The position numbers and the translations under genes were made by a program. 64,000 bases of DNA, from NCBI GenBank assembly GCA_047967505.1, contig CM106538.1. One strand, written 5' to 3'. Within the stretch, counting starts at the first letter, position 1. Every line of letters starts with the position of its first letter. Shown piece by piece: positions 1 to 11,819 of this stretch. Source of the DNA: Dipteris shenzhenensis. Its lineage: Eukaryota; Polypodiophyta; Polypodiopsida; Gleicheniales. The notes under the pieces were generated by a model that was not told the origin of the DNA, searched no databases, and saw only the letters and a list, made by a program, of their open reading frames with translations.

Positions 1-413
1 CTTTGAGATGAAAGTTGTCTTATTTTTGGAGGTGGAGGCAGAGGATTGAAATCGACTTTTCTTTGAGCTCATATAAACAATTTTGCTACGAAATTTGTTG
101 CAATACCCCTCTTGATCAATTCTTTAGTAGGTGATTGTACCATCAATTAGGTAAGTTTGAGCTGTACTTCACTTCCTTTTGTGCCATGCATAGAATTGTT
201 GGAAGAACTGGTTCCACTTGGTGTGTAATTGGTATCGTGGAAAATATCCTCCTGATCATCCGTCTATGTGCTTGCTTCTAGTCGAGCACGGTTTTTGGTG
301 AAGTAGGCATAGCCAACTTGGCAAGCCGACGTTTGCTCTTGAGAGTTATCCATCATGGACTAAGGTGCTCGCCCCATGAAAGAGAAAAATACAGCAATTT
401 AATCACTGGCTAT
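1..413. other. Non-coding left edge
   Basis: No reading frame with recognisable protein similarity, RNA gene or repeat unit is seen here. It flanks the copia 3' LTR that starts at about 414. A 'ttggtatcg' near 228 resembles a primer binding site but lacks the following bases and an adjacent gag. Confidence 0.5.
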
Positions 414-789
414 TGTAGAGGTGCATCTAGTGTATTGTGATTAGTAGTCTGCTGGCACTTTTGTGATCTTTTGTTCTTCAGTAGTTGATTTTGCTTTTGT
501 GCACAGTAGGAAGTTGGTCCACGTGTTCCTCTTGACAAAATATGAAGAGGGGAGAGGAGAAGAGTGGAGATGAGGAGAGAGGGAACAGCTAGAGAGCACA
601 CCACAAATGACTAACTGTACACTAGATTTAGTTGAAAAAATAGAATATATACAAACCCTTTTAGGGTTAGGGTTAGGGGATCTAACTCTTTCCTTTATAG
701 CACTCTATAAGGTTAGTGCTATGCACATATGATCACGTGATGGTGCTATGCACACATGATCACATGATGTTGAGCGTGAGTTCTCAACA
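414..789 (-). repeat. 3' LTR of the copia element
   Basis: The right edge is firm. Reading the minus strand, a polypurine tract (TTGAGGGAAGG) at about 790-800 is followed directly by TGTTGAGAAC, a normal LTR start. The left edge at 414 (ending CTCTACA on the minus strand) is inferred from the TG...CA rule only, since no second complete copy is present for comparison. The LTR contains TATA-like sequence and a pyrimidine-rich stretch (about 535-600) that recurs at 37111-37190 in the second family member. It also carries two TTAGGG units at about 661-676, here simply part of the LTR. Confidence 0.75.
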
Positions 790-877
790 CCTTCCCTCAA
801 GATCAACATCATGAAGTAGGCCTTCCCTTAAGATGATGATTCTGGGGAATCGAAGAAGGACTGAGCATTACATTCCA

Positions 878-1452
878 TCACACCCCTTTAATGGGAATGT
901 CCTTCCTCTGCATCAAACCAAGAGCTAGTCGGTGTTTCTCCAATAGCTCTTTACCAAGTGGTTTGGTAAAGATGTCTGTAACATTTTCTTTGCTATCACA
1001 ATGCTGCAGTGTGATGTCACCAAGTAACACTCTTTCTCTGATGAAGTGCTCTCTGACATCAATGTGCTTTGTCCTGGAGTGATATACTAGATTTTTGGCC
1101 AATGCTTGAGCCGATTGATTATCACAGTATATTGTTGTTGACTTGACAATAGTCTTCTAAGCCATATAGCCTCACATGCACCTGTAGTGAGTGCTTTATA
1201 TTCTGCTTCAGTCGAAGACAAAGAAACAGTTGGCTGTTTGTTTGACAACCATGATATAGCACCTTGACCAAGGAAAAACGCATATCCCTGTGTCGATCTC
1301 CTGGTCTCATGATCTCTGGCATAGTCACTATCACAGTATCCATGCAACCATGGATGACTTCCTATGTATTCTATCCCAAGCTGTCTTGTACCTCTAATGT
1401 ATCTCAAGATTATTTTGGTTGCATTCCAATGAGAGTGTTTTGGATTTGCCAT
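878..1452 (-). pseudogene. copia RNase H domain (broken)
   Basis: This is the C-terminal RNase H of the copia polyprotein, which degrades the RNA of the RNA-DNA hybrid. The minus-strand translation shows the expected sequence: the 'GYCDSDYARD' block with its catalytic aspartate, then 'SLSSTEAEYKAL' with the catalytic glutamate. The terminal 'RTKHIDVREHFIRE' and 'TDIFTKPL' motifs continue in a second frame at 878-1102. The shift near 1090-1120 breaks the reading frame. The 3' LTR follows after a short spacer. Confidence 0.85.
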
Positions 1453-1455
1453 AAA

Positions 1456-2580
1456 CTATGCTAGTGAGCTTACTGCATAACAAATATCTGGCCGTGTGAT
1501 TGTCAGATATATAAGAGATCCAATGAGCTGCCTATAGTATCTGTCATTGACTGTAGGCTTTTCTGAATCTTTAGTAAGTTTCAAACTCTGTTCTATGGGA
1601 GTGGCTACAATCTTGCAATCTGTCATATGAAACTTCTTCAAAAGACTGTCAACATACTTGAGGTGACTCATGAATGTGCTATCTGAATCTCTCCAGAACT
1701 CAATTCCAAGACAATAGTGCATAAGTCCAATATCTTTCATGTCAAACTCTGCAGATAAGTCTTGTTTCAATTTTCTAATGAAGCTATCCTTGCTTCCTGT
1801 CACAATCAGATCATCTATGTACAAAAGTGCAATAGTAATGTCTTCCCCTTGAACTTTGTAGTAGAGAGTATGATCTGCATTGGATTTCATGTATCCCAGA
1901 TCAGCAAAATACTTGTCAATTCTGCTGTATCAACTTCTGGGTGCTTGCTTTAAGCCGTAGAGACTTTTCTTGAGATGGCAAACCTTTTTCTCCTTTCTTG
2001 GTTCAACATAAACTGCGGGTTGTTGCATGTAGACTTCCTCGTCTAGATAACCATTGAGAAATGCATTCTTGACATCGAGCTGATACACATTCCATTTACT
2101 GAGTGTCGCTAGTGATATCAAGAACCATATGGAATCCATCTTTGCTACTGGAGCATAAGTCTCATCATAGTCTTGATCATATTGTTGTGCAAATCCTTTT
2201 GCAACTAATCTGGCTTTGTATCCCTGAATACTGCCATCTGGATTGTACTTCACTTTGTATACCCATTTGTTGGCTATGGCCTTCTTTCGTGGTTGAAGAT
2301 CGCATAATTCCCAAGTATTATTCTTATACAAAGCATCCATTTCTTCATTCATAGCAATTTGCCATTTTGGCTTGTCTACTGCGTCTTCAAAGTACACTGG
2401 CTCTTCTGTAGCCATGATGGTAGTCATAAGAATTGCTTTGCCTTTTTGAGCATATGTCAATCTAGCTGGTGGTCTGCTTTCCCTAGTAGACCGTCTGAGC
2501 TGTTGTGGCTCTGCTTGGGGTGTTGCTGGCAATTCTTGCTCTTCTTCATCAACCTGTTCTGTAGATGACTGTGAAGTCGA
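1456..2580 (-). pseudogene. copia reverse transcriptase (broken)
   Basis: The region encodes the reverse transcriptase. The 1930-2532 part holds the linker 'LRRSTRESRPPARLTYAQKG', 'MDALYKNNTWEL', the substrate-binding 'KARLVAKGFAQQ' and 'QLDVKNAFLNGYLDEEVYM' with a catalytic aspartate. The 1456-1890 part holds 'ALLYIDDLIVTGS', where YIDD stands in place of the usual YVDD, and the thumb region with 'PDICYAVS'. A break near 1890-1930 separates the two parts, so the enzyme is not expressed as one chain. The surrounding domains show the same type of damage. Confidence 0.9.
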
Positions 2581-2610
2581 TGCGTCTATCTCCTGTGTAG
2601 GTGAGGTTTT

Positions 2611-3310
2611 TCATTCTGATTCCTCATCAAAGATTACATCTCTAGAGATAATGACTTTGCGGTTGATGGGATCATACAATTTGTATGCTTTGCTTTCTTC
2701 ACTATAGCCAACCATGATGCATTTGTGTGACCTCGCATCCAATTTCCTGCGATGATCATCATGTATGTGGTCATATGCTATGCAACCAAATATGCGGAGA
2801 TGCCCAATGTGTGGCTTGTGTCCAGTGAATGCTTCATAAGGAGCCATACCTTGTATTGGTTCAGTAGGAAGCCGATTAAGCAAATAGTTAGCTATAGCAA
2901 TTGCTTCTGCCCAATACTAATTTGGAAGATGCTTTTCACTAAGCATTGCTCTAGCACTAACTGCTAAAGTCCCATTTTTCCTTTTAGCTATTGCATTTTG
3001 CTGAGGCGTATCTGCACATGTGAATTGTCTTTGTATGCCATGATTTTTGCAGAAGTTCATGAATGCTGAAGCCATGTATTCACCTCCTCTATCTAATCTC
3101 ATGACCTTGATCTTTCTGCCTGTCTGGTTTTCTATCATGGCTTTGAATTCTTGAAATCTGGAAAACACTTTAGATTTCTCTTTCAAAAAGTAGACCCAAC
3201 AATATCTATTGTGGTCATCGATGAAGGTCAAGTAATTAAGTGAACCATTGATGCTACGAGTCTGGGCATAACCCCATACATTTGAATGTATCAAATTAAG
3301 AATACCTCAT
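2611..3310 (-). pseudogene. copia integrase core (broken, catalytic Glu lost)
   Basis: This integrase core would insert the cDNA. In minus-strand order it shows 'VWGYAQTRSINGS', 'LTFIDDHNRYCWVYFLKEKS', 'VMRLDRGGEYMASAF' and 'TPQQNAIAKRKNGTL', then the C-terminal block 'YEAFTGHKPHIGHLRIFGC' in 2611-2883. The two aspartates of the DDE triad are present. The glutamate usually found in 'NGxAERKN' is lysine here, so the copy is catalytically dead even without its stop at about 2916. The equivalent position in the copy at 35358-37190 still encodes glutamate. Confidence 0.85.
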
Positions 3311-3492
3311 GCACAAGAGGTACTTCTGACAAAGTTGGTTCACTTTTGTTTGCCGAAGCAGCATGCTTCGCAAACTTTTCCAAGAAACTGTAGCTTCGGA
3401 ATTCCAATTGCCATATTCTGATTCCTTAGATCTAACAAGTACTTGAAGTTGACATGACCATATCTCTTATGCCATTTTGCAGATAGTGGCAT

Positions 3493-3895
3493 CTATTGCA
3501 TTTGAGCTGACATGGCATGCTTATCTGGTATTGTAGCTAGCATTCTGTATAAGCATCCTTCCTTGACACCTTTTGCTACTAGCTGACATCTTTTGGATTT
3601 GTCTCTGATAGTGCATTCATCACCATCGAAGATGACTTTGTAGTTGTGTTCCATCATTTGACCTACTGACAAAAGGTTCTTGCTAAGCTTCAGAACATAG
3701 AGCACATCTTTGACTAATCCATTTGTACCAGTGAAATTGTTCATAGGGATAACACCTGTCCCTTGAACCAGATTCGGTGTATTGTCTGCTGTATAGATGA
3801 CATTTTTCTGTCCTTCTAATGGTTTCATTTCTGTGAACCATTCTTAATGATTTGTCATATGAGATGATGCACCACTGTCGATGTACCAAGGATCT
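3493..3895 (-). pseudogene. copia aspartic protease region (broken)
   Basis: The minus strand encodes 'WYIDSGASSHMTNH' at about 3840-3890, which is the active-site DSGA motif of the copia aspartic protease that cuts the polyprotein. A stop codon follows directly. The frame continues at 3493-3828 with 'LVQGTGVIPMNN', 'VLYVLKLSKNLLSVGQMMEH' and 'CTIRDKSKRC', the usual region between protease and integrase. The stretch 3300-3492, between this and integrase, is the degraded GAG-pre-integrase segment. Confidence 0.85.
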
Positions 3896-3954
3896 TGTCC
3901 CACTTGGTCGACTTGATAACTGAAATCCTCTTTGGGATTGAAATCAGTGTCTAG

Positions 3955-5098
3955 GTGCATTGTATCAGTCTAATGCAATTCCTCGCTTACAAGAAACATA
4001 TTTCCATGTTCATTTGCAAAATTACTGTGACTAGAATGTCCACCACGATGATTTCCTCTTCCTCAGGAATTCCCTCTGCTGGATTGACCGCCTTGGTCGT
4101 ACTGCTTCTTGCAGCAATCTCTTTCATAGTGTCCAAACTTGTGATAGTAGTTGCATTGAATGTTTGACACATTGGTGGATGCATTCCCTTGTCCTTGAAA
4201 TCTTCCTCGATTGGAATGATTTCCTCTTTGCTGATTCTAATGTTGCTGAGGATGATGCTGCTATGGATGCTGATTCTAACTTTGATTTTGTTGCTGATGA
4301 TGATGACCACTTTTTTTATATGATCTACCTCTACTTCTGCCTTTGCCTCTGCTTCTATCTGAAGTTGTGAATGCCTGATCATTAGAATCATGACCTTTAC
4401 GTGCTTGAATTGCCTGAGTCCTAAGTTCTTCACCAAGTAGAACTAACTGAAGTTCTTCTAGTGTTGGAATTTGCCATTGGATGGCAATACTCTAGACTAG
4501 ATTCTCGTATCCCTCTCCTAGTCCATTCAGGATTACTTGAACCATTTCTGCGGGGTTCATAGTCTCTCTTGCTGCTGCAAGTTGATTGTTGTAGTCTTTA
4601 ATGCGGAGTACATAAGCATGACCGGTTTCACTACTATTGCAGAAACTGTGGTTGATTTGGTTTCTCATGGTGAGAATCCTGGATGTGTTCTTGGACTTGT
4701 AGAGAACTGCGAACATATCCTATGCTTCTTTTGATGTCTTGAATGTGTTGAGCTATCCTAGCATGACATCTTGCACATTCTACTTGATCAAGTGGTAGGC
4801 ATACTTGTCTTTCTTATCCCATTCTGCTTGAGCTCGAGCAATGGCAGGATCTACTCTTGGTGCGGAAACTGTTTGTGTAGATGTAGATCCCAATGTAGAT
4901 TCCGTTGCTGGTGCTATGACAATAGATGGAGTAGAGCTACTAGTGGCTAGATCAGCCAATGGTCTAGGTGTAGACCCATCAACATACTCCCATTTGTCCT
5001 AAAGCACAAGAATGGTCTCCATTCGGTATTTCCATGTACCATAATTGGAGTTGTCTAACTTAGCAAAATGCCTCCAGATTTAGGTTTCTAGTCGACAT
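3955..5098 (-). pseudogene. copia gag (UBN2-type) with damaged zinc knuckle
   Basis: This is the capsid/nucleocapsid protein of the copia element. The start ATG at 5098 gives 'MSTRNLNLEAF', and further on, with stops between, come 'EWDKKDKYAYHLIK', 'YKSKNTSRILTMRNQI' and 'ILNGLGEGYENLV', typical of copia gag. The zinc knuckle at 4114-4155 reads C-N-Y-Y-H-K-F-G-H-Y-E-R-D-C: the second cysteine of CX2CX4HX4C is tyrosine. A glutamine-, lysine- and isoleucine-rich stretch precedes the knuckle. At least four in-frame stops show it is inactive. Confidence 0.85.
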
Positions 5099-7980
5099 GG
5101 TGCAAGAAATGTACCCAAAAGTGTTGTGAAGATCTCTGTATGAATCAACTGCAAATACAGTGAATATGCCAAGTGAAATCCCTAAACCGTCGGTGAAGAT
5201 AGAACTGCAGTATATAAAATCTGATCTATATTACAAGGCTTGTGGCAATGATGCTAGGAATAGCCAAGAGGCTTTACAAAGCTGAAATGATGTGAACGAT
5301 GCCGTGAGATAGCCGAACAGGCTTTACAATGGTGGCATGTGTGTGTGAAATCAAATGCTATTTGCCCACTGAATCAATCTGCAATGCCTCTGAACTCTAA
5401 AGTCTACTCACTGAACTAATGAACATAAGGTTTTAGGTAATGTAATGATGTGAAACCGTATGTGAGCGTATGGACTAGTCGGGAATTTCGGGCATGGCTT
5501 AGATTGGAAACTTGGGGAAATTCAAAGTGTCCCCTCTATGGCGATCTAGTATACTCTAATCTAGATCTAAACCAACCATCGATCGATGAAAGAATAGCAA
5601 ATAATTCCTTTTCTTTTGTTCTTTTTAAGTGCTAGGTCAGATGCATCAATGTAGAGAAAAATGTGTGTGAAGGAAGTGGTTTTGTCGGGAAGGCTCAAAT
5701 GTGAGTGTAACTTGTGCCAAAATGTGTGTGTGATGTGACGAGCGCGTAGAGCACAAAAAAATGAGCGACTTTTCTTTTTGGACCACCCTCAAATTCTTCC
5801 TGGATCAAGAGATACGACTTGATCTAGGTGGAGGGGCAAAAGGAGTGCAAATGGTGCTCAATGATGATGTGTCACTGTGAGTCACATGCAGTGATGATGT
5901 GGCACTGTGCTTAGCAAGAGGTGTGCCAGTGGAGTCCTATGCTGAGGTGGCAGGAGTGGTCACATGAAGTGACTATGAAGCACTGTGTGTGCCTGCAGAG
6001 GTCAGTGCTGACTGGACTGCTGAGGTGGCACTGCTGAGGTGGTGGAGGTGACATGGCAATGCTGATGTGGCATTGATGACATGGCTAATGATGTGGCACT
6101 GATGATGTGGTAGAGGTGGCCCTCCATTTGAGGCATCCTTCTTCATTCCATTTGCATCTCTTCATGTAGAGCTAATCCTCATCTTTGATTTGAGACAGAA
6201 AGCTCAAGATTATGCTTCATGTAGCTCATGTTATGGTGTTTTGAAGTTCATACGATTGCCTTGATAGACTCTTTTGAGAGAGAGTCCTTTTGCAAGAGAA
6301 AGGTTCACGTTTTCAAAGCTTTGAGAGAGATGGTTTGGTGTCTATAGAGCCACTTCCAATGAGGGTTCTCAACTCCATCGACTTGCAAAACAAAGTAGCA
6401 GTTCAACAGGTCCATCTCATCTTATAGTTCAAGAGGCTACATGGGGTCGAGCCAATTCGGCCTAAGCCTCAACTCATGACCTACAAGCTATCGGTAGCTT
6501 CCTCACAGACACTGACCTCCAACGTGCTCCTCAGTGACCTAAGGTAGCATCGACCTCTCTACTACATCACCTTCACGGCTCCTTCTTTGATGACTCTCAA
6601 AGCTTTCTCCAAACAACTACACAACCATAGCGGCTGCCATGCTCCATCAATGACTGCCAATGGACTATGTCTTCAACTCCTCCGTCAACACTAGTGCCCT
6701 TCATCCGCTCCTCAAGAGAACCTAGCTTTGACGGGCCACACACTAGCTTCACACAATCGTAGCTTCGAGCACTCAGCTCTCAGGCTCCTATAAGCAAGCC
6801 CGAGCAGTGCAATGGCTCCCTCCTCCAACAACTACGCTCAAAGCACCAACTGGCTCTCCAAAATGTCAACGAGCCACGGCTCAAGGCTTCCATGACGAAG
6901 CAAAGACCTCTAGCTCTGCCTCAAAGCCCCCTACAAGATAGCCTCATGCTAGCCTCGCCCAATAAGCACTAGCAACCACACAGAGCCGTTGTCTCTATGA
7001 CTTTGCTCATCCATAGCCTATGCCACGCCATCCTCTCAAGGGCACCTCTAGTGTCCATGGCTCCATCAGCCTTAACAATCTCCTAGGGCCATGCGCAGCT
7101 TCATCTATGAACGACTTCCCTACGCACACAAACAACACTCCATGCAACACTCACCTCCGAAAATGAGCAAGCCTCACCTGCAAGGGGCTCTATGACCGCT
7201 CCATGGCTCCATAAGCTAGCAACACATGACATCATCGACGATCTCCTCGATTAGCCATGCACATAGCAGATGACCTCCGGCTCATGATAGTTGAGTATAT
7301 AGGTTTGATAGGTTGCCATACCTTGTCATTTGTACATGCCTCTTCATTAGCAAAGCAACGTATCACACCGATGCATTCGGCCCCATATTTTTAGCCCTTG
7401 GATCACTGTATCCACATTGACTATGCGGTCTTCTTCAACCATGTATTTTCTATAGAGATTATAGCTCTACTGTAGCATACCTCGCACATTGCTATCACTT
7501 CTTTTGGGTTGGTGACACTCTTTTATATCACAACCTACCGGATCACATCACCATAGTTACATTGACTAGCTTCCCATCTGGATGCCTCTTCTACAGAGTA
7601 GCTATACAGTCCATTGTGACACATGACATGTTCAGCCTTGACATGTGTAGCACACGCAGGCATACACGAAGTCATCTTTCGATCGACCAGTCTTTGATCT
7701 AGGTGGACTTGACTTTCGGCATATCTCTTTCATGTTCCCTTCTGCCTATTTTTTGGGTTTCATTCCCAAAGGCGAAGGACCACCCATAACTTAAGAGGGG
7801 GAAATCCACATTATGTAAAAGAACATAAGTTGTACTCATTGTACATGCTTTTGCTACATAGTCATTGTGCTCACATACACACATACTACTCTGATTTCTT
7901 TTCAGTTTTCGTGCTAACATATGCACCAAACAAAATCCACAAATAGTCTTGTACATGCACCCTCTACTTACCCAGTGCAA
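5099..7980. other. Non-coding DNA between copia relic and LTR-like scrap
   Basis: No open frame here has recognisable protein similarity. Contents: a weak direct repeat around 5257-5330 ('ggctttacaa' twice), the GATGTGGCACTG-like repeat listed separately, and a long stretch rich in gctc/cctc words at 6380-7280. That stretch resembles 34600-35340 in composition, which also lies next to a copia copy, but I could not align them base by base. Confidence 0.5.
5835..6125. repeat. Degenerate short tandem repeat (gatgtggcactg-like)
   Basis: Words such as 'gatgtggcactg', 'gaggtggcactg' and 'gatgtggcattg' recur at irregular spacing of about 12-20 bp over roughly 290 bp. The array is imperfect and I see no coding potential. 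The word 'catgtggcac' also appears in the separate repeat at 16756-16909. Confidence 0.6.
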
Positions 7981-8155
7981 TTTAAAAGGGAGTGTTAAAG
8001 ATAGTGTAAAATGCACCCTCTACTTACCCTAACCCTAAGGGGTTCACATGTATATCGTCATGTTCATTGTCAATACACTAAGTGTATAGGTAGCTATATC
8101 GTGTGCACTTCTCTCTCTCTCCCTATCTCACTTACACTATCACGAAGTTGTAACT
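7980..8155 (+). repeat. Possible LTR-retrotransposon 3' end (scrap)
   Basis: A purine tract (AAAAGGGAG) at 7984-7992 is followed at 7993 by TGTTAAAGATAGTG, the pattern of a polypurine tract next to an LTR start. The next 150 bases are AT-rich with a CT run. No matching second LTR or coding domain was found, so this may be a coincidence. Confidence 0.3.
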
Positions 8156-9227
8156 GCGATAATGCTTCATTGTATGCTTGATTTTTGTGGAGGTTGTTGT
8201 GTCTGCTAGTCTATTTTTTGTGGGGCATTGTAGATCTTACTGTTGGTTCTCTTTTTGCATAATTGTTATGTAGTAGCAATTGGTAGTCAGAGTCTGAACA
8301 CAATAGAGGATGGTGAATAGTGTTGCTAGTGTCTCCAAAATGTAGGAAAACAACCACACATGTCCATACCTCGAAATAAAAGTGCTAGGGTCAACTAACA
8401 TCAAAAAGATGCAAAGCCAACTCAAAAACCTCAAAAGAATTGAGATTCTTGTTTATATAGTAGAAATATTCCTAGTTGTTTGTATTCTAACAGACCAAAA
8501 CAACAACCCTCATACAAGAGGTGAAGATGAGCTTATAACATCATCCGACTACAATCGAGTAACAGTCAAAAACAAGAAATAGTCCAAAACATAATGTGGG
8601 CAATAAGGCCACTCCTACTAGCTGTTAGGGACAGTTATAAATGTCCCTATAGTTACAAAATTATCCCACTACTCCTAATGTAAGTTCCCTCTACTAGGCA
8701 TGTACTAACCCTCCTGGGATGAAGCCTACGTGGGTGGAGGGGTCACCCTCAATAGCATTAGTCCATGCGGCTCTATCATCGGTATTCACACTCACACATC
8801 TGACACCAGTTCAGTACACCTAGCATTCAGTAGTTTACCACACCAACGCGACACTTGGCAGAGTTCTCCTCCTCAGATTCAAGATTATTGCACCTTTGCA
8901 TGCGCACATGCCACCCATGTATAGTGACATTTGTTGACTATTTTTGGCATTGGTTTCCTCACTCATACATCAGCCTTGTATAGCCTCTTGGCTAGGCTCA
9001 GCACTAAGTGTCATCTTCATTTGATAGGCTTGATCCTTGGCACATAGATGTTCTCACATGACTTGGTTTTGACCATTCAGCATAAGTCCCCCAGTGGTAG
9101 CTCTCACACAGTGTTCTCATGGGTGACACTCTCGTCATGTCGATACACAGGTAAGCATCTTGCATAGAGCACCAAACCACCTCCATCATGGAGTTACCCA
9201 CATCACGTAGTTGATGATACACTAGTC
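8156..9227. other. Non-coding DNA
   Basis: I see only short reading frames with no recognisable similarity, no RNA gene and no clear repeat structure in this stretch. Confidence 0.5.
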
Positions 9228-9701
9228 ATGACTCCATACGAGATCCGTGAGTGGAAAGAGAATCTACTTCCACCGTTTATTGCCACGGGGTATGTACCAG
9301 TCTATGATGCAGACTCGAGCCTCATTGGCCTTGACAGATCAGATGTTGATGCTTCAGATTTTAGCATCGATCAGCCCGCAGTTTTTGATCATGCACATTC
9401 CTCGGTAAGCCCTCAGCATGAGGCACATTTGGCAATAAGCCCTCACCATGAAGCATATTTGATGGTAAGCCCTCAGTACGAGGCAATCTCATCTACATCG
9501 ACACATATTGATTCTTATGAAGCACAATTATCATCTTTATGCATGGATCCAACTCCATCTTTTGCCACAGATGCAGATACTCTGCTGGAGTTCACTAGTG
9601 ATCATGTAGTTATTCAGTTAGGTAAGTCCTCAATACAAGGCACTCACATCTTTTGCCACATGCAGAGATTTATGCCACAACGCATTCAGCACTTTAGGTG
9701 A
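9228..9701 (+). CDS. Unidentified 157-codon ORF with a short internal repeat
   Basis: I do not recognise this protein. The ORF opens with ATG and has no internal stop. The first third is mixed and polar. At about residues 58-88 three imperfect copies of a 10-11 residue unit occur (SPQHEAHLAI, SPHHEAYLMV, SPQYEAISST). The rest is acidic and Ser/Thr-rich. It has no membrane segment or signal peptide that I can see. No coding neighbour supports it. It could be a fragment of a degenerate transposon ORF, a real small gene, or a chance frame. Against chance: the repeated DNA unit is kept in frame. Against a gene: no similar family comes to mind. Confidence 0.3.
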   Translation: MTPYEIREWKENLLPPFIATGYVPVYDADSSLIGLDRSDVDASDFSIDQPAVFDHAHSSVSPQHEAHLAISPHHEAYLMVSPQYEAISSTSTHIDSYEAQLSSLCMDPTPSFATDADTLLEFTSDHVVIQLGKSSIQGTHIFCHMQRFMPQRIQHFR

Positions 9702-10082
9702 TTTCATTCCAGCATCCATCACTGATGCTTTCATGTCTGACATGGAACTTATCACATCTATGGACACGGTTCCTACCATCAATTTAGATCATCACATAAG
9801 TCTATAGGACATTCCACCATCAGCCCAACATGCGGCATCCAATAGATTTGAGCTAGAGGATTGGAAAATTTTAGAATCAAAGAGGAAGACACTCAAAAGA
9901 ATCCAATAGGTTTGAGCCACAAGATTCGAATTTCTCTTCAGAGCATTTATTATTTCTCCAAACAACTACTCTTGCTACATCTAGAAAAATGTGTCATTTG
10001 CAAAAGCATTGCAAAAACTGGAACAACTTTGAGAATCCTCTCTCTCTCTCTCTTTTATAGAAATTGAAATTGAAATATATAT
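9702..10082. other. Spacer before the microsatellite blocks
   Basis: No gene is seen. A 27-bp imperfect direct repeat ('atccaatag.tttgag') occurs at about 9837 and 9899. At 10057-10090 is a first copy of the spacer motif 'gaaattgaaattgaaatat', which recurs before the LTR fragments further on. Confidence 0.5.
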
Positions 10083-10143
<61 letters not shown>

Positions 10144-10170
10144 TTCTCTCTCTCTCTCTTTCCACTATCT

Positions 10171-10218
<48 letters not shown>

Positions 10219-10266
10219 TATATACTCACCTATATATAGTTAAAAAAATACACACACACACACACC

Positions 10267-10330
<64 letters not shown>

Positions 10331-10487
10331 AGCAACACACATTTGAAACTACCATGGAAATTTTACAAAAATGATAGCTGCAAATAGGTTTCACATTCTC
10401 TCTCTCTCTCTCTCTCTCGTGAAGCAACACACATTTTGAAACTACATGGAAAATTTACAAAAACGGTAGCTGGAAATAGGTTTTACA

Positions 10488-10742
<255 letters not shown>

Positions 10743-10899
10743 TTGTCTACATGTTAATTTCCCATGTATCATGCTTGGCTGCCATGTAGTATCTTTGCAA
10801 AGTGACCCATAGCCACATCATTTCTCTGGTATGCTTCAACCATATGTAAAGTAAACACAAAATGTAAAAACTAATTAAATATCTTATATATAACATAAT

Positions 10900-10902
<3 letters not shown>

Positions 10903-10965
<63 letters not shown>

Positions 10966-10972
10966 CTCCCTG
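10903..10972 (+). repeat. CT microsatellite
   Basis: This is a near-perfect (CT)n tract ending in CCTCC units. Its counterpart in block 2 is 13081-13149, and both are followed by 'gtctacttct'. Confidence 0.9.
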
Positions 10973-10989
10973 TCTACTTCTATGTCTAC

Positions 10990-11027
<38 letters not shown>

Positions 11028-11128
11028 ATATATATATAAAGGTATTACTATAAGTAGAAATTGAAATTGAAATATATATGCTCTCTCTCCTTCTCCCCCT
11101 TCCCGCTCTCTCTCCTTCTCCCCCTTCC

Positions 11129-11168
<40 letters not shown>

Positions 11169-11179
11169 CACCATGTGCT

Positions 11180-11374
11180 TGTTGGGGACTCCTGTCAAGG
11201 GGTACAACTATTGCCTGATGTTCATGGATCTTGTGGAGGCGGCTAGCTGATCGCATGGTCACTAGGTGGCCACTAAAATTTTATTGGACCATGCATGTGC
11301 CTAAAGCTTAGCCAATACATGGAAGACACTTAGGCATCTCTTGGTAGACAGTGAGCACCCCTTCTAAAGGGTCA
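11180..11374 (+). repeat. LTR fragment A (5' part of TGTTGGGG-type LTR)
   Basis: The fragment starts TGTTGGGGACTCC right after 'caccatgtgct' and stops at 'gggtca', where an AT tract begins. It matches the first 190 bp of the complete LTR at 15341-15832. Fragment C (13373-13565) has the same start, flank and end point. Confidence 0.85.
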
Positions 11375-11520
11375 CGTATATATATATATATATATATATA
11401 TAGGTATTGCTATAAGTAGAAAAAGAAATTGAAATATATATGCTCTTTCTCCTTCTCCCCCCTCCCACTCTCTCTCTCTCTCTCTCTCTCTCGCTCTCTC
11501 TCTCTCTTTCACCATGTGCT

Positions 11521-11752
11521 TGTTCAAGACTCCTCTCAAGGGGTCCAACTATTTTTTGATGTTCATGAATCTTGTGGAGGCAGCTGGCTTGTCGCATGGT
11601 CACTAGGTGGCCACTTAAAGCTTATTTGACCATGCATACATGGAAGACACTTGGGCATCTCTTGGTAGATAGCGAGCACCTTCTGAAGGGTCATGAGTTC
11701 AGTGGCGACAATTGACTTCTTTGTCATTCACGTGCTCTAGACCCGTGAGGTC
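11521..11752 (+). repeat. LTR fragment B (5' LTR remnant of a deleted element)
   Basis: It starts TGTTCAAGACTCC after 'caccatgtgct' and runs past the end point of fragment A to about 11752. There it joins a 67-bp piece (11753-11819) that matches the internal sequence just before the 3' LTR of the full element (about 15275-15340), including the polypurine tract. Together with the LTR at 11820 this is a copy of the gag-only element with its middle deleted. Confidence 0.75.
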
Positions 11753-11819
11753 GTCATGTCAACTACGATGTTCATCATCTCTACATGTTTTGTTTCCCTT
11801 GTTTGGATTCAAGAGGATA

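Larger units (their letters stand above)
414..5098 (-). mobile_element. Decayed Ty1/copia retrotransposon, 5' LTR missing
   Basis: On the minus strand the order is gag, protease, integrase, reverse transcriptase, RNase H, polypurine tract, 3' LTR. Integrase before reverse transcriptase is the copia order. Several in-frame stops interrupt every domain, so no complete polyprotein can be made. The gag start is at 5098. To its right I find neither a second copy of the LTR nor a tRNA-Met-type primer binding site, so the 5' LTR appears lost or replaced. A second, shorter member of the same family lies at 35358-37190 on the plus strand and matches it closely through integrase, RT and part of the LTR. 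Confidence 0.9.

Noticed and set aside
228-236. 'ttggtatcg' as a primer binding site
   Set aside because: The following bases do not match the tRNA-Met end, and there is no gag or LTR in the right place.
661-680. Telomere-like TTAGGG units
   Set aside because: There are only two units, of the non-plant type, inside a copia LTR. The stretch is too short to be an interstitial telomere.
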